Shown here one piece after another: positions 6,807 to 15,190 of a stretch of DNA of 19,677 nt. Source of the stretch: Actinomycetota bacterium (GTDB lineage Bacteria > Actinomycetota > Actinomycetes > Nanopelagicales > Nanopelagicaceae); NCBI GenBank assembly GCA_947371865.1, contig CANBRH010000019.1, positions 1 to 19,677 on the forward strand, given 5' to 3'. Every line of letters begins with the position of its first letter. Position 1 is the first letter of the stretch. The notes beneath the pieces were generated by a model that had not been told where the DNA came from, made no database searches, and worked only from the letters and a program-made list of their open reading frames with translations. The translations under genes and the position numbers were made by a program.

Positions 6807-7529
6807 TTATTTGGTTACAACTACTCTAAATATTTCGGCCAGTCGGCCTTCAGGTAAACCAACGGATGCGGCATTGCGCGCACCCCATTCGCGAACCATA
6901 TTTTCAAGGTTTGGATTGTGCGCAGTTTGGCTTACATGTGAGTGCAATGCAGCCATCTTTTGATCAAAAGTATCGGTTATATCAACATGATGATTTGGAT
7001 TGGCCGCTGACATAACCCAGACCTCATCTACGGTCCAAGGCTGCAAGCCCTCTTCTTTTAATAGATCTTCAAAGGCAAAAGCATTTCGGGCATCGGGATA
7101 AACCGCTTGAATTGCCGCTTCCCCGGCTGCCATGTGATCGGGATGGCTGGAGAAGAGGCGATCCCAATTACGTTCAGGGCTTTGAATAACCATGCGCTGG
7201 GGACGTACTTTGCGGATTTCGCGGACAATCTTCTTTCGCAGTTCAATGGTGGGTTCTAGCCAGCCGTCGCGATAATTAAGAAATTCAATATTAGTGACAC
7301 CTACTGCGGCGCCAGCAGCGCGCTGCTCGCGTTGGCGAATCTTTGGCATCTCTTCCCGGGGAACATCTGGGTCCTCGCCGCCTTGATCGCCATTAGTGGC
7401 GATGCAGTACGAAACTTCTATGCCAGCTGTGACCCATTGCGCGATCGTGCCCGAGGCTCCGAAATCCAAATCATCCGGGTGAGCGGTCACTACGAGAATG
7501 CGCTCTATTTCGTTATCGGCAATCGGCAT
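6807..7529 (-). CDS. PIG-L/LmbE-family zinc deacetylase
   Basis: A 240-residue member of the GlcNAc-PI de-N-acetylase family, which removes acetyl groups from N-acetylglucosamine-type sugars or amides (MshB and Mca of mycothiol metabolism belong to it). The zinc site is visible as AHPDD (16-20: H17, catalytic D19 or D20) and SHPDH (128-132: H132 as third ligand). There is no signal peptide, so it is cytosolic. It is shorter than MshB/Mca and not next to any mycothiol gene, so I do not assign a substrate. The ATG is preceded by AGGAGA about 5 nt upstream on the minus strand, one of the better ribosome binding sites here. It converges with the cyclophilin gene (3 nt between stops, no terminator hairpin seen) and diverges from pcrA. 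Confidence 0.88.
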   Translation of the reverse strand: MPIADNEIERILVVTAHPDDLDFGASGTIAQWVTAGIEVSYCIATNGDQGGEDPDVPREEMPKIRQREQRAAGAAVGVTNIEFLNYRDGWLEPTIELRKKIVREIRKVRPQRMVIQSPERNWDRLFSSHPDHMAAGEAAIQAVYPDARNAFAFEDLLKEEGLQPWTVDEVWVMSAANPNHHVDITDTFDQKMAALHSHVSQTAHNPNLENMVREWGARNAASVGLPEGRLAEIFRVVVTK

Positions 7530-7599
7530 GGTCTTCTCCTGTTGGTATAGAAGGCTTGAGGTAAAGCCAAGCCCTGATTTTGTCAGAACTTTGCCCAGT

Positions 7600-7605
7600 T
7601 AGACT
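7600..7605 (+). promoter_or_regulatory. Candidate -10 box of a leaderless pcrA transcript
   Basis: TAGACT is followed by 7 nt and the GTG at 7613. It is the same hexamer as before guaB. TTTTGT at 7578-7583 lies 16 nt upstream as a weak -35. If this is the promoter, the longer frame from TTG 7580 cannot be the translated form. Confidence 0.5.
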
Positions 7606-7612
7606 CCACCAC

Positions 7613-9844
7613 GTGCCAACTTCTGCCACCCTTCTTGCCGGACTCAATCCGCAGCAGCAGGCTGCCGTTGCCCACCGTGATGCTCCTTTACTGGTTGTGG
7701 CTGGCGCCGGTTCCGGAAAAACTCGAGTTTTAACGCGCAGAATCGCATATTTATTGGCCGAGCGTGGCGTAGCCCCATACGAAATCTTGGCGATCACCTT
7801 CACCAATAAGGCTGCGGGGGAGATGAAAGAGCGCGTGGCTGAACTCGTTGGTGATCGGGCGCGAGCAATGTGGGTCTCAACTTTTCACTCGGCCTGCGTC
7901 AGAATTCTCCGTCAAGAAGCGGCTCGAATTGGGTACACCAACTCCTTCACCATCTACGACTCCAGCGATTCACTTCGCCTTATTACAACGGTCATGAAGG
8001 AATTAAAGATTGACCCGAAGCGTTATGCCCCGCGAGCAGTTCAGGGGATCATTTCCCAAGCAAAGAACGAACTCTTGGGACCGGCGGATTACTTAAACGC
8101 AACCGATAATCTCTTCGAGCAGATTGTTGCCGATGTTTACGCCATTTATCAAAAGCGTTTAGCTAATTCCAACGCCATGGATTTCGATGACTTGATTGCT
8201 AAAACAGTTGAGATTTTGCAGCGCTTTCCGGAAGCTAAGGCGCGTTATCGATCTCGATTTCGCCATGTATTAGTCGATGAATATCAAGATACCAACCATG
8301 CTCAATACATCCTTATCCGCGAACTTGTAGGAAGCCCGATCGATGGTTTCCCGATCGCCGAATTGTGCGTGGTGGGAGATGCCGATCAATCTATTTATGC
8401 TTTTCGTGGCGCCAATATTCGAAATATTTTGCAATTTGAAGAAGATTATCAAGATGCCCAAACGATTTTGCTAGAGCAGAACTATCGTTCTACCCAAAAT
8501 ATTCTTTCCGCGGCAAACGCCGTCATTTCCAATAACGAGGGCCGTAAGGAGAAAAATCTCTGGTCGGAAGCTGGAAAAGGCGCACTGATTACCGGTTACG
8601 TTGCCGAAAGCGAGCACGATGAGGCCGATTTTGTCTGTCAAGAAATTTCAAGGTTACGTAAGGAAAATATTTCTCAGCCCGGTGAAACCGCGATTTTTTA
8701 TCGAACAAATGCCCAATCGCGAGTATTTGAAGAAACCTTTCTACGTATCGCAATTCCTTACAAAGTGGTGGGTGGAGTGCGATTTTATGAACGCAAAGAG
8801 GTTAAAGACTTCTTGGCCTATTTGCGCGTCCTAGTTAACTCCGAAGACGAAGTCTCGCTTCGAAGAATTATTAATACGCCCAAGCGTGGCATTGGAGATC
8901 GAGCATTGGATTGTGTCGATCTTTACGCGCAAAGCACTGGGCTCTCTTTTTGGAGCGCTTTAAGCCAAGCGAAGAATGCACCAAATATTCCCACCAGGGC
9001 GCTGGCTTCGATCAACGATTTCATTCACTTGATTCAAACTTTGCAAACTTTGGTTGAGGCGAAAACTTCTCCCAGCGTGATCGCCCAGGCGGTACTCGAG
9101 CAGACCGGTTTACTTGCCGAACTTGCCAATAGCGATGACCCCCAAGATGAAAGCAGAGTAGAGAATTTGCAAGAACTCGTGTCGGTCGCGGGTGAGTACG
9201 AAGAGGGCGAAGTTGATGATGGCGAGGAGATCTCACTCTCTGGCTTTCTCGAGAACGTTTCGTTAGTTGCCGATTCAGATCAGATTCCAGATGGTGAGGA
9301 TCATGGTGGTGTGGTGACACTGATGACTTTGCATACTGCAAAGGGTCTGGAATTTCCGACAGTCTTTCTCACGGGCATGGAGGAAGGAATTTTTCCGCAC
9401 ACTCGAACTTTGGGAGATAAGAACGAGATCGAGGAAGAGCGCCGTCTGGCTTATGTTGGTCTTACCCGAGCGCGTGAACGCCTTTACCTCTCACGCGCCG
9501 AATATCGCTCTTCGTGGGGGGCCCCCAATTACAACCCACCTTCTCGATTCTTGAGCGAAATCCCCGATGGGCTGGTGGAGTGGAATCAGAGCTCTTCTCC
9601 CACTCTTTCTGGGGTCCGAACCTCCACTATTCGCAAGAGCGGACCGATCCCCAAAGCCACTGGCGTGCGAAGTTCTACGACGTTAGTCCTGGCGATAGGG
9701 GATCGTGTGTCACATGACACATTTGGTTTAGGTACGGTGCTCGCCGTTGATGGCGAAGGCGATCGCGCCCAGGCCACCATCAACTTTGGATCAGCTGGAG
9801 AGAAGCGACTCTTGCTGAGATACGCCCCGGTAGAGCGACTTTAA
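7613..9844 (+). CDS. pcrA: ATP-dependent DNA helicase PcrA/UvrD
   Basis: Superfamily 1A 3'-5' DNA helicase acting in nucleotide excision repair and in clearing replication or transcription conflicts. With the GTG start it has 743 residues. Visible motifs in order: Q motif LNPQQQAAV (11-19), Walker A AGAGSGKT (30-37), motif Ib/Ia region ITFTNKAAGEM, motif II DEYQDTN, motif III VGDADQSIYAFRGA, motif IV LEQNYRST, motif V LMTLHTAKGLEFP and motif VI YVGLTRARERLYL. A C-terminal Tudor-like RNA polymerase-binding segment begins GDRVSHDTFGLGTV and ends the protein, as in PcrA and UvrD1. The frame opens at TTG 7580, but the family N-terminus begins near LNPQQ and the -10 box at 7600 favours GTG 7613. 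The order pcrA then sucCD matches other Actinobacteria. Confidence 0.95.
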   Translation: MPTSATLLAGLNPQQQAAVAHRDAPLLVVAGAGSGKTRVLTRRIAYLLAERGVAPYEILAITFTNKAAGEMKERVAELVGDRARAMWVSTFHSACVRILRQEAARIGYTNSFTIYDSSDSLRLITTVMKELKIDPKRYAPRAVQGIISQAKNELLGPADYLNATDNLFEQIVADVYAIYQKRLANSNAMDFDDLIAKTVEILQRFPEAKARYRSRFRHVLVDEYQDTNHAQYILIRELVGSPIDGFPIAELCVVGDADQSIYAFRGANIRNILQFEEDYQDAQTILLEQNYRSTQNILSAANAVISNNEGRKEKNLWSEAGKGALITGYVAESEHDEADFVCQEISRLRKENISQPGETAIFYRTNAQSRVFEETFLRIAIPYKVVGGVRFYERKEVKDFLAYLRVLVNSEDEVSLRRIINTPKRGIGDRALDCVDLYAQSTGLSFWSALSQAKNAPNIPTRALASINDFIHLIQTLQTLVEAKTSPSVIAQAVLEQTGLLAELANSDDPQDESRVENLQELVSVAGEYEEGEVDDGEEISLSGFLENVSLVADSDQIPDGEDHGGVVTLMTLHTAKGLEFPTVFLTGMEEGIFPHTRTLGDKNEIEEERRLAYVGLTRARERLYLSRAEYRSSWGAPNYNPPSRFLSEIPDGLVEWNQSSSPTLSGVRTSTIRKSGPIPKATGVRSSTTLVLAIGDRVSHDTFGLGTVLAVDGEGDRAQATINFGSAGEKRLLLRYAPVERL

Positions 9845-9852
9845 TTAGCCAC

Positions 9853-9881
9853 TAGAATTTCCCACGGCTTTAGAAATTCTA
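9853..9881 (+). promoter_or_regulatory. sucC promoter -10 overlapped by an inverted repeat
   Basis: TAGAATTT (9853-9860) and AAATTCTA (9874-9881) are perfect 8-bp inverted copies with a 13-nt gap. The first arm contains a candidate -10, TAGAAT. The second arm is also part of the small palindrome TAGAA-A-TTCTA (9871-9881), giving three related half-sites. Unlike the leaderless genes, sucC would have a leader of about 33 nt with GGGG at 9888-9891 as ribosome binding site. The repeat may be an operator or a leader hairpin; an AT-rich stem without a T run argues against a terminator. Confidence 0.4.
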
Positions 9882-9897
9882 CGAATCGGGGTAATTA

Positions 9898-11058
9898 GTG
9901 GATCTCTTCGAGTATCAAGCTCGAGATCTTTTTGAATCTCATCACGTTCCGGTACTTGCTGGCGCAGTTGCAACAACGGCCGAGGAAGCCTTCGCCGCCG
10001 CAAGTGCAATGGGTGGCAAAGTAGTTGTTAAGGCTCAGGTCAAAATTGGTGGTCGTGGGAAAGCAGGCGGCGTGAAACTAGCCGTCGATGCCGACGATGC
10101 TCGTGAAAAAGCCACAGCCATTCTAGGAATGGATATCAAGGGTCATACCGTTCACAAAGTGATGATTGCCCAAGCTGCCCCGATTGTTAGTGAGTATTAC
10201 TTGGCGATCTTGCTCGATCGTGCCAATCGAAATTTCTTGGTGATGGCTTCGGTTGCCGGTGGCATGGAGATCGAAGAAGTCGCGCACACCTCTCCCGAGA
10301 AATTGGCTCGAGTAGGTATCGATCCCAATATTGGAATTTCTCTGGAAAAAGCTAAAGAGATTGCTCGTGCTGGTCAGTTCCCAGAAGATGTGGTTGATCA
10401 GGTCGCAGATGTGCTCTTGAAATTATGGGCAGCTTTCATTGCAGAGGATGCCACCTTGATGGAGATCAATCCGCTGGTAAAGACTGAAGACGGTCGCATC
10501 ATTGCCCTCGATGGGAAAGTAACTCTTGATGACAACGCCGGATTCAGACACCCAGATCATGAAGCTCTCATTGACCATGCGGCCACAAACCCGCTGGAAG
10601 CGATGGCAAAGGAGAAGGATCTCAACTACGTAAAGCTCGATGGCGAAGTTGGAATTATCGGTAACGGTGCTGGACTTGTCATGAGCACCTTGGATGTTGT
10701 TGCTTATGCTGGCGAGAAGTACGGAGTCAAGCCGGCAAACTTCCTCGATATTGGTGGCGGTGCCTCTGCTGAAGTTATGGCCAATGGTCTCTCCATTATT
10801 TTAGGTGACACTGATGTTAAGAGCGTTTTCGTAAATGTCTTTGGTGGAATCACCGCTTGCGATGCGGTTGCTAACGGAATAGTTCAAGCTCTCCAGATTC
10901 TGGGATCGTCGGCTACCAAGCCAATCGTTGTTCGCCTTGACGGCAATAACGTCATTGAAGGTCGTAGGATTTTGAATGAAGCGGCGCATCCGCTGATAGA
11001 ACAATTAGACACAATGGATGGCGCGGCTGCACGTGCAGCAGAATTGGCGGCAAAGTAA
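9898..11058 (+). CDS. sucC: Succinyl-CoA synthetase (ligase) beta subunit
   Basis: Forms the alpha2beta2 or alpha-beta enzyme with SucD that converts succinyl-CoA to succinate, making ATP or GTP in the TCA cycle. It has 386 residues, full length. An N-terminal ATP-grasp domain starts at MDLFEYQARDLF with VVVKAQVKIGGRGKAGGV near 42-59 and the metal/nucleotide segment MEINPLV. A C-terminal ligase domain has GNGAGLVMSTLD and VNVFGGITACD. The start is GTG with GGGG 6 nt upstream. The nucleotide preference (ATP or GTP) cannot be read safely from sequence. Its stop overlaps the sucD start by 1 nt (TAATG), indicating translational coupling of the two subunits. Confidence 0.97.
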   Translation: MDLFEYQARDLFESHHVPVLAGAVATTAEEAFAAASAMGGKVVVKAQVKIGGRGKAGGVKLAVDADDAREKATAILGMDIKGHTVHKVMIAQAAPIVSEYYLAILLDRANRNFLVMASVAGGMEIEEVAHTSPEKLARVGIDPNIGISLEKAKEIARAGQFPEDVVDQVADVLLKLWAAFIAEDATLMEINPLVKTEDGRIIALDGKVTLDDNAGFRHPDHEALIDHAATNPLEAMAKEKDLNYVKLDGEVGIIGNGAGLVMSTLDVVAYAGEKYGVKPANFLDIGGGASAEVMANGLSIILGDTDVKSVFVNVFGGITACDAVANGIVQALQILGSSATKPIVVRLDGNNVIEGRRILNEAAHPLIEQLDTMDGAAARAAELAAK

Positions 11059-11939
11059 TGGCTATCTTTATTAATGAGCATTCAAAAGTATTAGTTCAAG
11101 GAATGACTGGCTCTGAAGGCACCAAGCACACCAAACGTATGTTGGCATCTGGCACCAATATTGTCGGCGGAGTTACCCCGGGCAAAGGGGGCCAAGTTGT
11201 CGACATGGATGGCCGAGAGATCCCAGTATTTAATTCCGTCAGCGAAGCCGTGGCGGCAACTGGTGCAAATGCTTCGGTAATTTTCGTTCCGCCAAAGTTT
11301 GCTAAAGCAGCTGTCATTGATGCTATTGATGCGGAACTGCCGATCGTCGTGGTCATTACAGAAGGAATTCCAGTACACGACTCCGCCGCTTTTTATGCTT
11401 ACGCTGAAAGCAAGGGCACTACACGACTCATCGGTCCTAACTGCCCAGGCCTTATCAGCCCCGGAAAATCTAATATTGGAATTATCCCCGCAGACATCAC
11501 TGGACCGGGACGTATTGGTCTCGTTTCCAAATCCGGAACTCTGACCTACCAAATGATGTACGAACTCCGTGATTTCGGATTCAGTACTGCTGTCGGAATT
11601 GGTGGCGATCCGATCATCGGCACGACACACATTGACTGCCTGCGCGCATTTCAAGATGACCCAGATACCGATGCCATAGTCATGATTGGTGAAATTGGTG
11701 GCGATGCTGAAGAGCGAGCCGCAGCATTCATCGGTGAATATGTCACCAAACCAGTGGTCGGTTACGTGGCGGGATTTACTGCTCCTGAGGGCAAAACGAT
11801 GGGCCACGCAGGTGCGATTGTTTCAGGATCTTCAGGAACTGCCGCTGCCAAGAAAGAAGCACTAGAAGCAGTTGGCGTGGCGGTTGGTAAGACGCCAAGC
11901 GAGACTGCTGCGCTTATGCGAAAGATCCTCCAGGGTTAA
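11058..11939 (+). CDS. sucD: Succinyl-CoA synthetase (ligase) alpha subunit
   Basis: Carries the CoA-binding fold and the phosphohistidine that relays phosphate to the nucleotide on SucC. It has 293 residues, normal length. The N-terminal Rossmann CoA-binding domain shows VLVQGMTGSEGTKH (11-24) and GVTPGKGG (38-45). The middle has GPNCPGLISPG (126-136). The active histidine is H250 in GHAGAIVSG, in the C-terminal ligase domain. The 1-nt overlap with sucC ensures equal synthesis. A 12-nt gap leads to the DUF6350 membrane gene, so the transcript probably continues into purN and purH. Confidence 0.97.
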   Translation: MAIFINEHSKVLVQGMTGSEGTKHTKRMLASGTNIVGGVTPGKGGQVVDMDGREIPVFNSVSEAVAATGANASVIFVPPKFAKAAVIDAIDAELPIVVVITEGIPVHDSAAFYAYAESKGTTRLIGPNCPGLISPGKSNIGIIPADITGPGRIGLVSKSGTLTYQMMYELRDFGFSTAVGIGGDPIIGTTHIDCLRAFQDDPDTDAIVMIGEIGGDAEERAAAFIGEYVTKPVVGYVAGFTAPEGKTMGHAGAIVSGSSGTAAAKKEALEAVGVAVGKTPSETAALMRKILQG

Positions 11940-11951
11940 TCAAGGCGATTA

Positions 11952-13043
11952 ATGCTGCGACGCATCCTTCTGCTCTCGCTCCAACAAGCGCTCAGAAGTG
12001 TTGCACTAGTTCTCTTCCCTACCGCATTTCTCTCATTAACCGCCTGGGCTACCGCTGGCAGTAGTGCCGGAAATACCACCGATCCAGTTCGAGCTTCGCT
12101 CTGGTTCTGGCTTGGCGCTCATCAAGTTCCGTTTCACTTGCTCTTGCCACCATCTGATATTCCGGGTTTGCTTACCTACCTACCTATTGGCGCACTTATC
12201 TTTCCCTTCCTCGCGTTGCGTAGCAGTTTTAGCAGGTTGAGTGCTGAGATCGAGAACGTACGTGGTGCGCGAATTTTCTTTTCACTTTTATATTCAGGCA
12301 TCACATCGGGCATTGCATTCCTCTCTGGTACACATGGAGTCCGACCCGTATGGATCTTTGCAACGGCCTTTAGTTTGATACTGGCGCTTCTTGCCACGGT
12401 TGACTTCAATCTCTCCGGGCTCCATTTTGTTAAGTTCCCCGCTTATGTGTTCTCGGTGTTGTGGGGGATAGGTGCTATTGCTGTGGGCCTATCGCTGGCA
12501 GCGCATTTCTCTATCGTGAAAGATTTGACGACGGTGACTCATCCGGGCTTGGTGGGCGGGGCTCTCTTTCTCTTACTTCAGATTCTTTACCTGCCCAATT
12601 TAGCGATCAGTGCGCTTTCTTACGCATCGGGTTTTGGATTTTCGCTCGGTGCAGGTACTCACATTTCACCTACTCACTTCTCGCTGCACGAATTGCCGGC
12701 GATACCGCTCTTAGGTTCGCTGCCAACTGGAGTCCATAAATCGGTTACTTACTTTGCGCTATTGGGATTGCTGGCAGCGCTGCTTATCGTTGTAAATATT
12801 AATGTGGGTCATCCAGGTTTTCGCGATCGACAGGTCTCTCTGCTCAAGGCAGTTCTCTTTGCCGGGCTGGTAGTCAGCGCCTTCTCATATTTAGCATCAG
12901 GTGAATTAATCACGTCGGCCATGTCACCAGTGGGAACCATCTGGTGGAAACTCGCTTCGGCGTCCGTGATATCGATAGTTGCCTCTGCAACTCTTACCCA
13001 ATACCTTCCCTTGGCCATCGGAAGAGTGCGTGCTCATGTCTAA
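11952..13043 (+). CDS. DUF6350 multi-pass membrane protein (PerM-like)
   Basis: A 363-residue integral membrane protein with roughly 8-10 hydrophobic helices, clear ones near residues 11-33, 71-87, 106-124, 131-149, 163-186, 197-213, 263-285, 298-316 and 329-350. I recognise it mainly by position: between sucD and purN, where Actinobacteria carry a DUF6350 gene (PerM, Rv0955, in M. tuberculosis). PerM is reported to support cell division and persistence through FtsB. No enzyme motif is visible. AAGG about 7 nt before the ATG can serve as ribosome binding site. The end overlaps the purN start by 8 nt. The link to division is known for the mycobacterial protein only; here it is inferred. Confidence 0.85.
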   Translation: MLRRILLLSLQQALRSVALVLFPTAFLSLTAWATAGSSAGNTTDPVRASLWFWLGAHQVPFHLLLPPSDIPGLLTYLPIGALIFPFLALRSSFSRLSAEIENVRGARIFFSLLYSGITSGIAFLSGTHGVRPVWIFATAFSLILALLATVDFNLSGLHFVKFPAYVFSVLWGIGAIAVGLSLAAHFSIVKDLTTVTHPGLVGGALFLLLQILYLPNLAISALSYASGFGFSLGAGTHISPTHFSLHELPAIPLLGSLPTGVHKSVTYFALLGLLAALLIVVNINVGHPGFRDRQVSLLKAVLFAGLVVSAFSYLASGELITSAMSPVGTIWWKLASASVISIVASATLTQYLPLAIGRVRAHV

Positions 13044-13602
13044 ATTTCAAATAGTTATCCTCGCCTCTGGCTCCGGAACGCTAGCGCAAGCGATCATCGA
13101 TGCCGTCGAAGCTGGTGAGCTGGCTGCCGAGATTTCCACCATCATTTCTGATAAAGATTCACCGGTCTTGCTGCGTGCCAATAGCCATCAGATTGATCAC
13201 CATCTTTTGCCTATGACCAAAGATCGTGAGTTATGGAATGCCGACTTGTTTACCTTGGTATCTGATCATCATCCCGATCTGGTTGTAAGCGCGGGGTTCA
13301 TGAGAATATTGGCACCAGAATTTGTTCGTCATTTCAAAGTGATTAATACTCACCCCGCTCTTTTGCCACTTTTCCCAGGAGCGCATGCGGTGCGTGATGC
13401 CTTAGCATCAGGAGCGCACGAAACTGGATCGAGCGTGCATTGGGTAGATGAAGGTATTGATACCGGAGAAGTGATTGCTCAAGTAAAAGTGGCGATTGCA
13501 CCAGATGATGACGAAAGCACGTTGCACGAGCGCATTAAGATTGTCGAGCGCACACTAATTGTCCAAACACTACAAACCCTCATCGCAGCAGGAGTGACAT
13601 GA
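13036..13602 (+). CDS. purN: Phosphoribosylglycinamide formyltransferase
   Basis: Transfers the formyl group from 10-formyl-THF to GAR, the third step of purine synthesis. With ATG 13036 it has 188 residues, normal. The phosphate-binding loop is SGSGTLAQA (11-19), a variant of the GSGSNLQA of E. coli that also occurs in actinobacterial PurN. The catalytic triad is N104, H106 (INTHPALLP) and D142 (GIDTGEV). SAGFMRIL (85-92) is the other family signature. The frame opens at 12979, but that start lies inside the DUF6350 coding region and adds residues unlike the family. The chosen ATG overlaps the upstream stop by 8 nt. Its own stop overlaps the purH start (ATGA). Confidence 0.96.
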   Translation: MSKFQIVILASGSGTLAQAIIDAVEAGELAAEISTIISDKDSPVLLRANSHQIDHHLLPMTKDRELWNADLFTLVSDHHPDLVVSAGFMRILAPEFVRHFKVINTHPALLPLFPGAHAVRDALASGAHETGSSVHWVDEGIDTGEVIAQVKVAIAPDDDESTLHERIKIVERTLIVQTLQTLIAAGVT

Positions 13603-15146
13603 CTGAAAAGAAGGCTATTCGCCGAGCACTGGTTAGCGTCTACAACAAAGTGGGATTAGTGGAAATTGGCGCCGCCCTCCACAGATCAGGCGTTGAAATC
13701 CTGTCAACGGGTTCCACGGCAAAAACCTTGCAATCGGCAGGTATCCCTGTAATTCCAGTTGAGGAGTACACCGGCTTTCCCGAGATGCTGGGCGGAAGGG
13801 TAAAAACACTTCACCCACGTATTCATGGCGGCTTGTTGGCAGATCAATCTGACCCATCGCACCTAGAACAATTGGCCGAACAAGGTATTGCAACATTCGA
13901 TCTTGTCGTCATCAATCTCTATCCGTTCGCGCAAACCTTGGCCTCTGGCGCCAGCTTTGAGGAATGCATCGAACAGATCGATATCGGCGGACCCAGCATG
14001 TTGCGCGGTTCTGCCAAAAATCATAAATCTGTCGCCGTAATTTCAGATCCTTCGCAATACCCCTTGCTCATGACTGCGCTGGAAAATGGCGGCTTTACCC
14101 ACGATCAACGTTTGCGTCTGGCAATGGCAACGTATCGAACAACAGCGCAATATGACGCGACTATCGCCACCTGGCTGGGAGATCAAACCGAGACCGCTTC
14201 GGAATGGAAAGCTGAGGTCTGGACCAAAAGCGCCGACCTTCGCTATGGAGAAAATCCACATCAAGCGGCAGCACTTTATACCAGCGCGATAAATACATCA
14301 GTGGGAATTGCTAACGCGCGCCAGCTTCATGGAAAAGAGATGTCATTTAATAATTACACGGACGGCGATGCCGCACTTCGAGCGGCTTACGATCATCTCA
14401 ATCCGTGCGTTGCCATTATCAAACATGCCAATCCGTGTGGAATCGCAATTGCAGATTCGATTGAAGAAGCTCATGTAAACGCGCATGCTTGCGATCCAGT
14501 TTCTGCTTTTGGTGGTGTTGTCGCCGCAAATCGCACAGTCACAAAGAAAATGGCGGAAAAACTTTCTGAGATATTTACCGAAGTTGTTCTCGCTCCTGGA
14601 TATGAGAGTGAAGCCCTGGAAATTCTTTCTAGAAAACCGTCCATCAGAATTCTTGAAGTAACCGGTTATCAAGTCCCCAATGTTGAACTCCGGCCAATAT
14701 CGGGCGGAATGTTGATTCAAGATACCGACCTGGTCAACAACTCGGGAGATCTGGCGACCGGTTGGACTCAAGTCTCGGGCGAACCAGTTTCAAGTGAAGT
14801 ATTGAAAGATTTGGAATTTGCATGGCGAAGCGTTCGTGCTGTGAAGAGCAATGCAATTCTCCTCGCAAAATCTGGATCTTCTGTGGGTGTAGGTATGGGT
14901 CAGGTCAATCGAGTCGATTCCGCCCGCCTAGCCGTATCTCGGGCAGGGCAGCGAGCGGCTGGCAGCGTCGCGGCAAGCGATGCTTTCTTCCCCTTTGCCG
15001 ATGGACTACAGATTTTGTTGGATGCTGGCGTGCTCGCGGTTGTCCAACCTGGCGGCAGTGTTCGTGACGAGGAGGTCATTGCGGCTGCAGTTGCGGCTAA
15101 TGTGGCGATGTTCTTCACGGGAGTGCGGCACTTCTCGCACGCTTAA
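13599..15146 (+). CDS. purH: Bifunctional AICAR transformylase / IMP cyclohydrolase
   Basis: Catalyses the last two steps to IMP: formylation of AICAR with 10-formyl-THF, then ring closure. It has 515 residues, full length. The N-terminal MGS-like IMP cyclohydrolase domain (to about 195) has STGSTAKTL (36-44) and GGRVKTLHPRIHGG (65-78). The C-terminal transformylase domain has the catalytic K275-H276 in KHANPCG, LRYGENPHQ (214-222) and FPFADG near the end. The start overlaps purN by the 4-nt ATGA. It supplies the IMP used by GuaB in the same window, and its formyl donor comes from FolD, encoded immediately downstream. Confidence 0.97.
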   Translation: MTEKKAIRRALVSVYNKVGLVEIGAALHRSGVEILSTGSTAKTLQSAGIPVIPVEEYTGFPEMLGGRVKTLHPRIHGGLLADQSDPSHLEQLAEQGIATFDLVVINLYPFAQTLASGASFEECIEQIDIGGPSMLRGSAKNHKSVAVISDPSQYPLLMTALENGGFTHDQRLRLAMATYRTTAQYDATIATWLGDQTETASEWKAEVWTKSADLRYGENPHQAAALYTSAINTSVGIANARQLHGKEMSFNNYTDGDAALRAAYDHLNPCVAIIKHANPCGIAIADSIEEAHVNAHACDPVSAFGGVVAANRTVTKKMAEKLSEIFTEVVLAPGYESEALEILSRKPSIRILEVTGYQVPNVELRPISGGMLIQDTDLVNNSGDLATGWTQVSGEPVSSEVLKDLEFAWRSVRAVKSNAILLAKSGSSVGVGMGQVNRVDSARLAVSRAGQRAAGSVAASDAFFPFADGLQILLDAGVLAVVQPGGSVRDEEVIAAAVAANVAMFFTGVRHFSHA

Positions 15147-15190
15147 TAAGTTTTACCGTAAGTTTTTGACCCGAGTAGAAGAGTTAGGAT
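15147..15190 (+). promoter_or_regulatory. Possible folD promoter with 8-bp direct repeat
   Basis: The 42-nt gap after purH contains two direct copies of TAAGTTTT (15147-15154 and 15159-15166), 12 bp apart from start to start. TTGACC follows at 15166-15171. TAGGAT (15185-15190) could be a -10 box 7 nt before an in-frame GTG at 15198, but only 13 nt separate it from TTGACC, too short for a standard promoter. TTTTTG at 15163 gives 16 nt. No terminator hairpin is present, so read-through from purH is also likely. Confidence 0.3.

Noticed and set aside
11091..11807. Open frame of 238 codons on the minus strand, opposite sucD
   Set aside because: It lies entirely within the well-supported sucD gene, has low-complexity residues without family motifs, and no promoter or ribosome binding site was seen. 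It is a codon-bias shadow.
14343..14771. Open frame of 142 codons on the minus strand, opposite purH
   Set aside because: Fully inside the purH transformylase domain, no motif; shadow.
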